Positions 1 to 6,362 of a stretch of DNA of 25,110 nt are shown in pieces. The translations under genes were made by a program, and so were the position numbers. Location: positions 1-25,110 of IMG/VR virus record IMGVR_UViG_3300035698_016868, one strand, 5' to 3'. The stretch is from a virus. The number at the start of each line of letters is the position of its first letter. The stretch's first letter is position 1. The notes under the pieces were generated by a model. That model was not told the DNA's origin and searched no databases. It saw only the letters and a list, made by a program, of their open reading frames with translations.

Positions 1-322
1 AAAAATTCATTAGTAGGGCAATAAACCCCTCCTTGACCTGTACCCATAGTTTTTTGCACCAAGTTAATGTTTGGCAATACTTAAAACCCCACGCTTTTAA
101 TACGTCAAATGAAGCAGGCAAATATTTCTGTGTAGTCCACAAATACAACTCACAATTTTCATCTGCAAGGTTCTTAATAGGTAAACATTTTATTTCATCT
201 ATTGTCATAAAGTTATAAGGTAAATTATACTCTATGCTATTCGGTCTACTCTTTGGGTTTGCCTTGCCCCATTTCCCGTACTTCCAAGGCGGGTCTATTA
301 CTATCGTTTTATATTTTCTCAT
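1..322 (-). CDS. MT-A70-family DNA N6-adenine methyltransferase, partial at left edge and frameshifted
   Basis: Read on the minus strand from the ATG at 322-320, the protein begins MRKYKTIVIDPPWKYG. The DPPW at residues 10-13 is the catalytic signature of MT-A70 adenine methyltransferases, and the following segments (FMTIDEIKCLPI, ELYLWTTQKYLPAS, LKAWGFKYCQTLTWCKK) match the family in order. After WCKK the open frame loses similarity. The other frame, entered by adding one A to the A6 run at 50-55, reads TMGTGQGGVYCPTNEF, as expected for the family. The gene therefore carries an apparent one-base deletion, a sequencing error, or a -1 slip site. The rest lies outside the window. Base composition is visibly more GC-rich than its neighbours, suggesting recent acquisition. 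Likely role: DNA modification that protects phage DNA from host nucleases or marks it. Confidence 0.82.
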   Translation of the reverse strand, partial: MRKYKTIVIDPPWKYGKWGKANPKSRPNSIEYNLPYNFMTIDEIKCLPIKNLADENCELYLWTTQKYLPASFDVLKAWGFKYCQTLTWCKKLWVQVKEGFIALLMNF

Positions 323-438
323 ATCTTATTGGGTTTTAATTTTAAACAAAATTAACGGGCTTTTATCAGCAAACTGCAACCAACAACGTGTATAAATTAC
401 TTTCATATACTATATAACCCAGTAACTAAATTCGCATA
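323..438. other. Intergenic spacer with GC-richer block
   Basis: No reading frame is convincing here. The methyltransferase leader (minus strand) is A/T-rich and ends AACCCAATAAGAT before the ATG. The block at about 357-392 (GGGCTTTTATCAGCAAACTG followed by CAACCAACAACGTGTATAA on the plus strand) is richer in GC than the surroundings. From memory it resembles short intergenic elements of Bacteroidota genomes, which I could not verify. It may mark the edge of a transferred segment carrying the methyltransferase. Confidence 0.3.
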
Positions 439-741
439 TTATTCTTCTTCTAAATCTTCGTTAATTTTACTATTACTAAAAATCGCTTGATACTTTCCAC
501 CAAAATCTGAATGTAAAGTGAACAATGTTAATTCTTCACCTTTCCAACAAGAAGTACCATAAACTTCAGCTTGATACAACTTTTTATCATCCACATCTAT
601 CCATGCAACATCAGAACCCTCTTCATAATTCCATTCTACTTCACGCATATCTTGAAGACCTTCGTAAATACTAGTATCGAAATACTTTCCTATTAAAGAT
701 TCTAAATCAAAATAAGAATCTATCGTTTTGTTAATATCCAT
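439..741 (-). CDS. Hypothetical acidic protein, about 100 aa
   Basis: I do not recognise the family. From the ATG at 741 the protein begins MDINKTIDSYFDLESLIGKY and is strongly acidic, ending EDLEEE. The frame stays open upstream to 816, with other ATG starts at 789 (preceded by AAGGATT, Shine-Dalgarno-like) and 804; both would overlap the preceding gene, which stops at 767. I chose 741 because it clears that gene and removes a basic stretch unlike the rest. It is the last gene of a three-gene minus-strand run behind the phosphoesterase. The middle holds several Trp residues (VEWNYEEG, VAWIDVDD, CWKGEEL), suggesting a small folded beta domain. Function unknown. Confidence 0.6.
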   Translation of the reverse strand: MDINKTIDSYFDLESLIGKYFDTSIYEGLQDMREVEWNYEEGSDVAWIDVDDKKLYQAEVYGTSCWKGEELTLFTLHSDFGGKYQAIFSNSKINEDLEEE

Positions 742-766
742 ATTACCTGTTATTTTTAACTTGGGT

Positions 767-979
767 CTATTTTTTCTTTTTGATGTCATAATCCTTATAG
801 TCATTAAGTTCTGCAATAAACATTATCATTGCATCAATAGTTTTATTAGAACCTTTCATATATTCACTAGGTTCTTCTGAGTTAATTTCACAAAACTTAT
901 CATTACTATGTCTTAAAATTTCAAGTTGTCGTAAGATTACTTCGTGTTTTTTAGGTTTCTTTTGTTTAGACTTACTCAT
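767..979 (-). CDS. Hypothetical small basic-ended protein, 70 aa
   Basis: The ORF starts four bases inside the end of the phosphoesterase gene (ATGA-type overlap at 976-979), the usual sign of translational coupling in a phage operon. The N-terminus (MSKSKQKKPKKHE) and C-terminus (DIKKKK) are lysine-rich. The centre is predicted helical (VILRQLEILRHSNDKF, IDAMIMFIAELNDYKDY). No catalytic motif is visible. The charge pattern would suit nucleic-acid or partner binding, but that is only inference. Confidence 0.6.
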   Translation of the reverse strand: MSKSKQKKPKKHEVILRQLEILRHSNDKFCEINSEEPSEYMKGSNKTIDAMIMFIAELNDYKDYDIKKKK

Positions 980-1719
980 ATCTCAATTGTTATAAATTGT
1001 GGTGGATTAGTTGGCATATAGTTGTCATTTAAACAACTAGCATTAACAAATGTTGTATCTTTAGTTTTAATCATACCATAACCTTCATGTATATGACCAA
1101 ACACATTAACTTTTGGTTTAACTCTTTCTATTGCTTCTAATAAATCATCACAACCAACGTGAGGGTCTTCACAATTTCGTCTAAATTTAGGACTTAATAA
1201 ATCCAAGAAACCTCTTGGTGGTCCATGTGTTATGAGAATATCAGTATCATTAGGTATTAAATCCCAATGTTTTTTGATTTCTGGTCCTCTAAGTCTATTG
1301 AATGCCCAATCATGAAACCAAGGTTGTATAGGTGAACCATGTATTTTCAAACCTAATATTTCAACAGTTTCATCATTTAGATATATCACTTCTTTTGGAA
1401 TTATTTCATCTAAGTGATATGGTCTTGATGCTCTATTTGATGGAACACTAAAATCAAATTTAGCAATCTTTTCAAAGCCAAAGTCATGATTTCCGGCTAT
1501 CATTACTTTATGATTTGCTGGTTGTTGAGCAAACCAATGTGTAAAATCTTTCATTTCGTGTTCATATCCTCTAGATGAACAATCACCAGCGAATATTAAA
1601 ATGTCTAAGTCTTTCCATTTCTGTTCGAATTCATAACCCCATTGTCCGTATTGTAAATTATCGAACCACTCTTTATGTTTAGTGTGAGTATCACTAATAA
1701 ATCCCACAGAAATTTTCAT
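976..1719 (-). CDS. Calcineurin-like metallophosphoesterase (MPPED/UPF0046-like)
   Basis: All five metallophosphoesterase blocks are present in order: D10-x-H12 in FISDTHTKH, G45-D46 in FAGDCS, G76-N77-H78-D79, H165 in LITHGPPRG, and G208-H209-x-H211 in NVFGHIHEGYG. These supply the dinuclear metal site. The HGPPRGFLD...GC..L spacing and the GHIHE.YG ending fit the MPPED1/2-like branch, whose characterised members hydrolyse phosphodiesters. At 247 residues it is full length. The start ATG at 1719 is the only reasonable one. It heads a three-gene minus-strand run and lies just downstream of the terminator at 1751-1781. Likely a cytoplasmic enzyme in nucleotide or RNA-end metabolism during infection; the substrate is not predictable. 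Confidence 0.9.
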   Translation of the reverse strand: MKISVGFISDTHTKHKEWFDNLQYGQWGYEFEQKWKDLDILIFAGDCSSRGYEHEMKDFTHWFAQQPANHKVMIAGNHDFGFEKIAKFDFSVPSNRASRPYHLDEIIPKEVIYLNDETVEILGLKIHGSPIQPWFHDWAFNRLRGPEIKKHWDLIPNDTDILITHGPPRGFLDLLSPKFRRNCEDPHVGCDDLLEAIERVKPKVNVFGHIHEGYGMIKTKDTTFVNASCLNDNYMPTNPPQFITIEI

Positions 1720-1750
1720 CTTTATCTTTTTAGTAGTTGTATTAATGTAA

Positions 1751-1781
1751 AAAAGAGTAGAACGTTTTACTCTACTCTTTT
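1751..1781 (-). terminator. Rho-independent terminator, 11-bp stem
   Basis: A perfect inverted repeat, AAAAGAGTAGA (1751-1761) and TCTACTCTTTT (1771-1781), encloses a 9-base loop. T-runs follow on both strands, so it could work in either direction. It sits 19 bases after the end of the decayed DUF932 gene and upstream of the phosphoesterase operon. Confidence 0.85.
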
Positions 1782-1799
1782 ATTTATTCATTCTATTTA

Positions 1800-2526
1800 T
1801 TATCCAAATGGATTATAAACTAAGTTTGTTAAATCTGGTTTCTTTGTGAACATTCTACCAGCGAATCTTTGAAGAACATCTGGTTTACTAACACTGAAAC
1901 CGTAGTTGTGACTTGCAAAGTCAGTGATTCCGTTAATCAAATCCCAATAAGAAACGTCAGTTCTTGCATTTTGCTTTTGGTCTTGTTTAAATCTTCGATA
2001 ATCAAACCACTTTTCTTGTATGCTAATTCTGTTGACCGATTGGTGCATAAATTTCTAACTCTTGGTCAGTAATTTTTGAATTTGCTTTCAAGATGTTTCT
2101 TGCTGCAGTAAGTTCATCTACTGATGCATCACAATTCATTATCTAATTTAATGTTGGATTAAATTCGATAGGTCTAAAGTTATCTCTTTTCAAGACATCA
2201 ATAGTGTGGTAAAATTCATCCCAAGATGGTTTATCGTTGGTAAGTTGTGTAACACCATCGAATCCTTGACCAATCATACCATTAGTACAAACAAGTCGTT
2301 GATTATAAGGCATTAATCTTGTTCCTTTAACAGGGTCATTATCAAAGTTCAAACCGAATTTGAAACTTTCAGTACTTTCAATTCCTTGAAGTCCCCATTC
2401 TGAGTTATTTCCTATTGTTGAAATAGTGAAACCACCATTTTCTCTAACAATCATCGAATCAACTTCTAAATTAGAATCGTTGATATATCTTACCAACATT
2501 ATAAAGATACGACATTTATTTGACAT
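1800..2526 (-). pseudogene. Decayed DUF932 (phage/plasmid-like) gene in several pieces
   Basis: The first piece (2526-2143, 127 codons) contains MPYNQRLVCTNGMIGQGF, the hallmark R-[LV]-V-C-T-N-G motif of DUF932. It ends NPTLN and a TAG at 2143-2145, but the same frame continues as IMNCDASVDELTAARNILKA to about 2047. Family-like sequence then moves frame twice: STELAYKKSG (about 2038-2009) in a second frame, then DYRRFKQDQKQNARTDV and the C-terminus SYWDLINGITDFASH in a third, ending at 1800. Each shift is explained by one missing base; the second fits a T3 run that should be T4. The usual N-terminal part of the family is also absent. I therefore call a pseudogene with one nonsense codon and two deletions; sequencing errors could explain the shifts but not the stop or the short N-terminus. 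The function of DUF932 is unknown. Confidence 0.75.
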
Positions 2527-2609
2527 ATCCTAATTTTGCAACTATTATCTTCAATTATTTTCAATTATTTTTGATTTATTTTTTATAATAGCTACTGACT
2601 TTTGCATAC

Positions 2610-2642
2610 CTAAATATACATAATCTTTATATTAAATGCAAA
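2610..2642 (-). promoter_or_regulatory. Candidate Bacteroidota-type promoter
   Basis: On the minus strand TTTG (2642-2639) is followed after 20 bases by TATATTTAG (2618-2610). This resembles the Bacteroidota pattern TTTG, about 19-21 bases, TAnnTTTG. It lies upstream of the decayed DUF932 gene in an otherwise non-coding 285-base stretch (2527-2811) and would give a leader of roughly 75 bases. The last base of the -7 element departs from consensus. Confidence 0.45.
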
Positions 2643-2735
2643 TTTTTAGTGTTTTATTTTAAAAAAATAGTACTATTTTCGCCTGATTTGTAAATAATTA
2701 TGAAAAATCCAGACCAAGGTTTTTGTTCTAATATG

Positions 2736-2754
2736 ATGCCATGCATATTGGCAT
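2736..2754. repeat. Short inverted repeat ATGCCA/TGGCAT
   Basis: ATGCCA (2736-2741) and TGGCAT (2749-2754) flank a 7-base loop. It lies between the terminator of the clamp-like gene and the candidate promoter of the DUF932 remnant. The flanking sequence AATCCAGACCAAGGTTTTTG is less AT-rich than its surroundings. It could be an operator or a chance palindrome. Nothing else is seen between 2643 and 2780. Confidence 0.3.
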
Positions 2755-2780
2755 AAAATGACAAATCAAAATTTTAAGCA

Positions 2781-2810
2781 AAAAGGTAACTAAATTAATA
2801 GTTACCTTTT
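2781..2810 (-). terminator. Rho-independent terminator, 12-bp stem
   Basis: AAAAGGTAACTA (2781-2792) pairs with TAGTTACCTTTT (2799-2810) around a 6-base loop, with T-runs on both sides. It starts two bases beyond the stop codon of the clamp-like gene (2812) and should end its transcript. Confidence 0.88.
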
Positions 2811-2811
2811 T

Positions 2812-3855
2812 TTATACGTTGAAGATGATATAATAATCTTCTTTTGTTGTTTTAGATGTTATCTTGCAAATCTTACTTTCTGTATTAAAGTGTAATTCTA
2901 CAACATCATCAGGGATGTGTTTTAAAACATTCAGTAAATTCTCACCATTTGTAATGAGTTTACCTTTAAAGTTTGTTTGAGTGTTTACAACTTCAACAAT
3001 GTCAGTATTTGGTCCACTTGTAAATTTGATAAAAGGATATATCAACATCTTTTCAGCAACACGTTCAAATACAAATGCATTATTTACTTTATTCTTATCT
3101 TTGATAGATGTGTTTAATAAAGTATTCAATGCTTTGTATAGTTCCTTTTTATAAACCTTGATAGTTTTATCTAAGTTTTTTGTAGAACTTTCGATGTAAT
3201 TGAAATCAAATTCAGACTTACATATACTATGATTAATAAATGTTAGTCCTTTATATTGAACTTTAAGGATTGCATCATCACCTTTATAGTACGTAGAAAC
3301 TAAAACGTTTCCATTCTTTGTTTTACCAGTGAATAAAGATTTTCCTGTTGTCTTGATTTTTCTAGCATCAATGTCCATGAAATCCAACATAGGGTTAAAA
3401 TCAATTACCATGCTTGTACCATAATTGAACATATTAGATTTAACTGTTCTCATAACAAACGAGTTAGTAGCAAACATATTACCTAAGTGTATATGAATAC
3501 CTCTATATTCTTTGTGTATATTATCTACATCGTAAAATTTTGTGAAAGGTGCCAATGCTTTTACAAACTTATTTACTGAGATTTCAGTTTCTGTTGATTC
3601 TACATCTACATCTACATAGAAATCAAAAGGGTTTTCATCTAGAATTGCATCGTCAGAAATTATTGCATCATCAATGTTATCATATTGTTGTACATCAGGA
3701 ATGATTAAATCATTTGGCACATCAACATTACCATCTAGTTCATAATAAACAACAGTGTTTTCACTATAAGCATACGCATACGATTTTAATGGTGTTCCGC
3801 ATACTGTTACATGAATAGGTGTTTCTTTTGCAAATTTCTGTAATTCTTTAAACAT
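2812..3855 (-). CDS. Probable DNA polymerase sliding clamp (DnaN-like)
   Basis: The 347-residue protein has the length and layout of a three-domain beta clamp. In the middle, the segment EYRGIHIHLGNMFATNSFVM resembles the domain-2 strand that in bacterial clamps reads roughly gv.l......lvATDghr. The C-terminus (LITNGENLLNVLKHIPDD, then VELHFNTESKICKITS and DYYIIFNV) resembles the last clamp domain, which normally ends in a strand near the partner-binding pocket. If right, it would tether the phage polymerase to DNA; T4 uses the shorter gp45 (about 228 aa). Its stop overlaps by 8 bases with the start side of the MazG-like gene's end, so the two are cotranscribed. Similarity is weak and by eye; a different beta-rich phage protein is possible. 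Confidence 0.5.
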   Translation of the reverse strand: MFKELQKFAKETPIHVTVCGTPLKSYAYAYSENTVVYYELDGNVDVPNDLIIPDVQQYDNIDDAIISDDAILDENPFDFYVDVDVESTETEISVNKFVKALAPFTKFYDVDNIHKEYRGIHIHLGNMFATNSFVMRTVKSNMFNYGTSMVIDFNPMLDFMDIDARKIKTTGKSLFTGKTKNGNVLVSTYYKGDDAILKVQYKGLTFINHSICKSEFDFNYIESSTKNLDKTIKVYKKELYKALNTLLNTSIKDKNKVNNAFVFERVAEKMLIYPFIKFTSGPNTDIVEVVNTQTNFKGKLITNGENLLNVLKHIPDDVVELHFNTESKICKITSKTTKEDYYIIFNV

Positions 3856-4231
3856 CTAAAATCTTTTTAATGTCCGGTTTGAAATAATTTAATCCTTTAA
3901 GGATTTTACCATCTTCTCTAAAAATTGGTTCACCTTTAGCGTCTAATTTAGACATATTACTTTTTTGTATTTCATCAAATACTTCTTCAATCTTATGGTG
4001 AAGACCATGTTTCAAAATGGTACCACAAAGAATGTATAATTGGTCACCTAATGCATCAGCAACTTCAACTAAATCATTCGTGGCACATGCATCTAAGTAT
4101 TCCTGGTTTTCCTCTTTCATTAATTTATGTCTAAGAATCCAATCGTCCTCTGAAACTAATGTAGGTGAATCATTTTGTTCAACTTTAAATGTTGTGTGAA
4201 ACTCTGATACTGCGTTTAAATATTTTTTCAT
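3848..4231 (-). CDS. MazG-like / PRA-PH nucleotide pyrophosphohydrolase
   Basis: This 127-residue protein carries the all-alpha NTP pyrophosphohydrolase signature: E40-E41-N-Q-E44 followed by E56-V-A-D59-A-L-G-D63, that is EExxE then ExxD, which bind magnesium and the triphosphate. The downstream segments VFDEIQKSNMSKLD and PIFREDGKILKG, then YFKPDI, are typical of phage versions. Such enzymes hydrolyse NTPs or dNTPs to monophosphates and are thought to clean non-canonical nucleotides or lower host (p)ppGpp signalling. It lies immediately before, and overlaps by 8 bases, the clamp-like gene. The ATG at 4231 begins MKKYLNAVSEFH, a usual start for the family. Confidence 0.9.
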   Translation of the reverse strand: MKKYLNAVSEFHTTFKVEQNDSPTLVSEDDWILRHKLMKEENQEYLDACATNDLVEVADALGDQLYILCGTILKHGLHHKIEEVFDEIQKSNMSKLDAKGEPIFREDGKILKGLNYFKPDIKKILDV

Positions 4232-4260
4232 ATAACTTTCTTTACTACTTAAAACAAAAA

Positions 4261-4285
4261 GAAGGACTAAATATTTTAGTCCTTC
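4261..4285 (-). terminator. Rho-independent terminator, 11-bp stem
   Basis: GAAGGACTAAA (4261-4271) and TTTAGTCCTTC (4275-4285) form a perfect stem with a 3-base loop. It lies between the 58-aa gene ending at 4294 and the MazG-like gene starting at 4231. Confidence 0.82.
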
Positions 4286-4293
4286 CTTATTAA

Positions 4294-4470
4294 TTACATG
4301 TACCTGTCACTATGATTTGAGAATTCTCCAGATTTATTTTGTGTTGATATTTTGAACCCTTTAATGTTATTACTATTAAGGTATTTGTCTATCATTGATA
4401 CATCTTCTTTTGTGATGTCCAACAATTCCTCTTTTTTCCCCTCGTTTAAAATTTCATTTATTCCTTTCAT
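4294..4470 (-). CDS. Small protein with capsid-targeting-like leader, 58 aa
   Basis: The ORF runs from ATG 4470 to TAA 4294. It begins MKGINEILNEGKKEELLD and ends SNHSDRYM. The first ten residues share length and ending (L8-N9-E10) with the ATP-grasp protein (MKNYRHFLNE). In T4-like phages such leaders target proteins into the prohead and are cut after L-x-E or I-x-E. The leader DNA is nearly identical to that of the zeta-like kinase gene: GATTAAATAA 18 bases before the ATG, then ACAAAG-rich sequence and ATGAAAGGA. The body is helical and charged with no enzyme motif. I infer a small late, possibly head-internal protein. Coding status is well supported by the conserved promoter spacing and by the following terminator. 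Confidence 0.72.
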   Translation of the reverse strand: MKGINEILNEGKKEELLDITKEDVSMIDKYLNSNNIKGFKISTQNKSGEFSNHSDRYM

Positions 4471-4488
4471 ATTATATTCTTTGTTTTG

Positions 4489-4498
4489 TTATTTAATC
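4489..4498 (-). promoter_or_regulatory. Candidate late promoter GATTAAATAA (58-aa gene)
   Basis: GATTAAATAA on the minus strand ends 18 bases before the ATG at 4470. The flanks GTGATTAAATAACAAAACAA are the same as those of the motif upstream of the zeta-like kinase. It begins just after the TAG stop of the upstream gene. By analogy with T4 TATAAATA it would be the -10 element of a late promoter. Confidence 0.6.
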
Positions 4499-4499
4499 A

Positions 4500-4886
4500 C
4501 TAGAAGGTAACTATATAATAATAATGCAGTTTTTTGATAGGTTGTTTATTTTTAGTTGTTCTAAACACCTTGTGGTCTAATACATCAATAGGTTTAAAGG
4601 TTTTGCACCCTTGTACTTTACCTTTGGTCAATTCTATTTTAGAAATGATGAACCACTTAGAATCCTTTTCTTTTTGAAAACGTTTTTCATAACGATATGC
4701 AACAGAGTGTTCTTTCTTTAAATCTTTATCAAAGAATTTCTTGAATTTAACCATTCCTGTTGCTTTCAAAAATCCACCAATAGAATCACCTATTAGTATT
4801 TCTTTAAGTACATTAAGTTCTTGTGGTTTAGTTTTAGTAACCCACATATAAAAACAATCCTTTTCAATATTAGTTATTTTTTTCAT
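4500..4886 (-). CDS. Hypothetical basic protein, 128 aa
   Basis: I do not recognise this family. The protein is lysine-rich throughout, starts MKKITNIEKDCFYMWVTK and ends YYYIVTF at a TAG codon, directly followed by the TGATTAAATAA promoter-like motif. Alternating hydrophobic and charged stretches (KWFIISKIELTKGKVQG, HKVFRTTKNK) suggest a beta-rich fold. The ATG overlaps the stop of the previous gene by four bases (ATGA), so it is translationally coupled to the 90-aa protein and lies in the same operon as the lysozyme-like gene. No catalytic residues can be named. Confidence 0.65.
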   Translation of the reverse strand: MKKITNIEKDCFYMWVTKTKPQELNVLKEILIGDSIGGFLKATGMVKFKKFFDKDLKKEHSVAYRYEKRFQKEKDSKWFIISKIELTKGKVQGCKTFKPIDVLDHKVFRTTKNKQPIKKLHYYYIVTF

Positions 4887-5155
4887 TCTTCATCTAGATA
4901 AATGGCTTCGTATAATTTTCTCTTTGAGGGAACGATTAAGTGTGATAGATTTGGTTGATACACGCTAATTTCCTCATGATTATCCAAAACATATTCAATA
5001 ATTATATTAGTTTGTACATTTGAAATTGTAATGTCAATAATGTTTTCATCATTTTCATTATAGAACGAAACAATGTTATTATTGGATTGTTCATTGTCAA
5101 TAACGACAAAACTAGTATCTTTCAGTATCTGTGTTGGTGTTTTGTCTAGTGACAT
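4883..5155 (-). CDS. Hypothetical acidic protein, 90 aa
   Basis: An unrecognised, acidic protein with an isoleucine/asparagine-rich centre (NNNIVSFYNENDENIID, ISNVQTNIIIEYVLD), probably a small beta sandwich. It begins two bases after the stop of the lysozyme-like gene and overlaps the next gene by four bases, so the three are one transcription unit. The opposite charge of this protein and its basic downstream neighbour could reflect an interacting pair, which is only a guess. Confidence 0.65.
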   Translation of the reverse strand: MSLDKTPTQILKDTSFVVIDNEQSNNNIVSFYNENDENIIDITISNVQTNIIIEYVLDNHEEISVYQPNLSHLIVPSKRKLYEAIYLDEE

Positions 5156-5157
5156 TG

Positions 5158-5772
5158 TTATGAGATTTTATATCCTGAGAATAATTTAAGGTAAGATTCG
5201 ATTGTAGTTCCATTTCCATCTACTTTACGTATATGACCACCACAATTTAACCATTCTTTGACACTTCTTTGTCCTACTAAGTGAGCAGCACCAATGATAC
5301 CACTTTCAGTAATAAGAATACCATTAACTGTTGTATTCTTATAAGACTCGATACAATTTTTCAAGTATCGTTTATTTTTCTTGATATATTTTCTTATTGC
5401 AACATCTTGTATTGCTTCTGTAAAGATTGTTGAATCTTTTCTAAACTTGTCTGCAGTGATATATTCCATTCCTATATCCTTTAATGCAAGTTTACCTATT
5501 TGATATTTTCCCATATAACCGAAACGGTTAATAACTTTCCAATTTCCTCTAGATTCCCTCCATGCCAGTTTTTCTAAGAATTGCTCGAATGATTTCTTTT
5601 CATACAAAGGTGCAATCTCTTTAATTTTGATTAGGTTAACAGAATCTACTGTTTCTACATTGTGTATCAATGTAATCGGTGTTGTTTTCATTGGTATTGG
5701 TTTGTTGTCTATATTAGAAGACATTATTGCAAACGATGATACCACAAGTAATAATTCAAATAGTTTTACCAT
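5158..5772 (-). CDS. Secreted lysozyme / lytic transglycosylase-like protein
   Basis: The N-terminus MVKLFELLLVVSSFAIMSS is a short basic start plus a hydrophobic core, a signal peptide or signal anchor. The catalytic region begins near residue 65: LAWRESRGNW, where E73-S74 corresponds to the catalytic Glu-Ser of SLT-type lytic transglycosylases, followed by GYMGKYQIGKLAL (the usual G..G..Q motif). Later GIIGAAHLVG and DGNGTTIESYLKLF match the C-terminal part of this fold. It would cleave the glycan backbone of peptidoglycan in the periplasm for host lysis. Length (204 aa) suits a single-domain enzyme with a spacer. The amidase at 11842-12510 would cut the peptide side. Whether the signal is cleaved is not clear. 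Confidence 0.78.
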   Translation of the reverse strand: MVKLFELLLVVSSFAIMSSNIDNKPIPMKTTPITLIHNVETVDSVNLIKIKEIAPLYEKKSFEQFLEKLAWRESRGNWKVINRFGYMGKYQIGKLALKDIGMEYITADKFRKDSTIFTEAIQDVAIRKYIKKNKRYLKNCIESYKNTTVNGILITESGIIGAAHLVGQRSVKEWLNCGGHIRKVDGNGTTIESYLKLFSGYKIS

Positions 5773-5807
5773 AAATTGTTTATTTTAGCTAAATTTACCA
5801 ATTAGTT

Positions 5808-6002
5808 TTAATTGATATAACTTTCGATGTGTGTTATTAATCTTTCCATCTCAGTCTCATTCGGTTCTATAACCGCTATGATGTTGTTGAATGTTGAATC
5901 ATCTACGAATCCAACTATTTCATTGTCGCTGTCTGTTGATTCAAATATGAATTTTCCTACATATTTTTCATTCAAGCATTTTAGTATCTCTTCCTTTTTC
6001 AT
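5808..6002 (-). CDS. Hypothetical protein, 64 aa
   Basis: A small acidic protein beginning MKKEEILKCLNEKYVGKF. The pattern is helix, strand, strand, helix by eye (FIFESTDSDNEIVGFVDD, NIIAVIEPNETEMERLITHI). No family is recognised. It lies 35 bases upstream of the lysozyme-like gene in the same direction. The 45 bases upstream of its ATG are A/T-rich, with a TATTAAATCACG sequence that is a weak relative of the late motif. Confidence 0.55.
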   Translation of the reverse strand: MKKEEILKCLNEKYVGKFIFESTDSDNEIVGFVDDSTFNNIIAVIEPNETEMERLITHIESYIN

Positions 6003-6047
6003 GTTCGTGATTTAATATACAACAATTATTTTACAATTGCAAGTTTT

Positions 6048-6215
6048 TTATGATTTAATTTCAGAATCTTTTTCTGTATTGTATGTAGTAGTTGTACAAT
6101 ATATGATTCCGGGGTTTCCTGGAAACGTTCCTATATAAGGATAACTAGGATTATTTTCTTGATGTCCCCCGTCCAATGTATGTATAGGTGTGATAGGAAA
6201 GGATAACTGAACTGG
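6048..6215 (-). pseudogene. Open frame without start, in frame with and downstream of the 44-aa gene
   Basis: Immediately after the TAA at 6218-6216 the same frame stays open for 55 codons, reading PVQLSFPITPIHTLDGG... and ending EKDSEIKS at 6048. It has no ATG. Its Gly/Pro/Tyr-rich composition (YPYIGTFPGNPGIIYC) looks protein-like rather than random. The simplest reading is that one ancestral gene of about 100 codons (6350 to 6048) has been cut by a nonsense mutation. Alternatively it is non-coding, or translated from the internal TTG. Confidence 0.35.
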
Positions 6216-6350
6216 TTATACAAACGTTATCTTAAAATTTGGATATAGTTCTTCTATATCTGAAAGGTGAACTTTTAAATCACAAATTTCTATGTGAACA
6301 TCCACTTCTAGTTCGATTAGTTTTTTGTCAGTGTCTACTGTGTATTTCAT
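6216..6350 (-). CDS. Small protein, 44 aa, possibly truncated
   Basis: The ORF starts at ATG 6350, 13 bases after the ATP-grasp stop, and reads MKYTVDTDKKLIELEVDVHI... to a TAA at 6216. The sequence is amphipathic with good codon use for this genome (LSDIEELYPNFKITFV). It probably belongs to the ATP-grasp transcript. The following in-frame open stretch suggests that the original protein was longer. No function can be proposed. Confidence 0.5.
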   Translation of the reverse strand: MKYTVDTDKKLIELEVDVHIEICDLKVHLSDIEELYPNFKITFV

Positions 6351-6362
6351 TATAATTTGGGT

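Noticed and set aside
2143-2145. Genome-wide recoding of TAG as an amino acid
   Set aside because: Other genes end cleanly at TAG (4500, 9794, 21863), often right before a promoter motif or terminator, so TAG is a working stop here.
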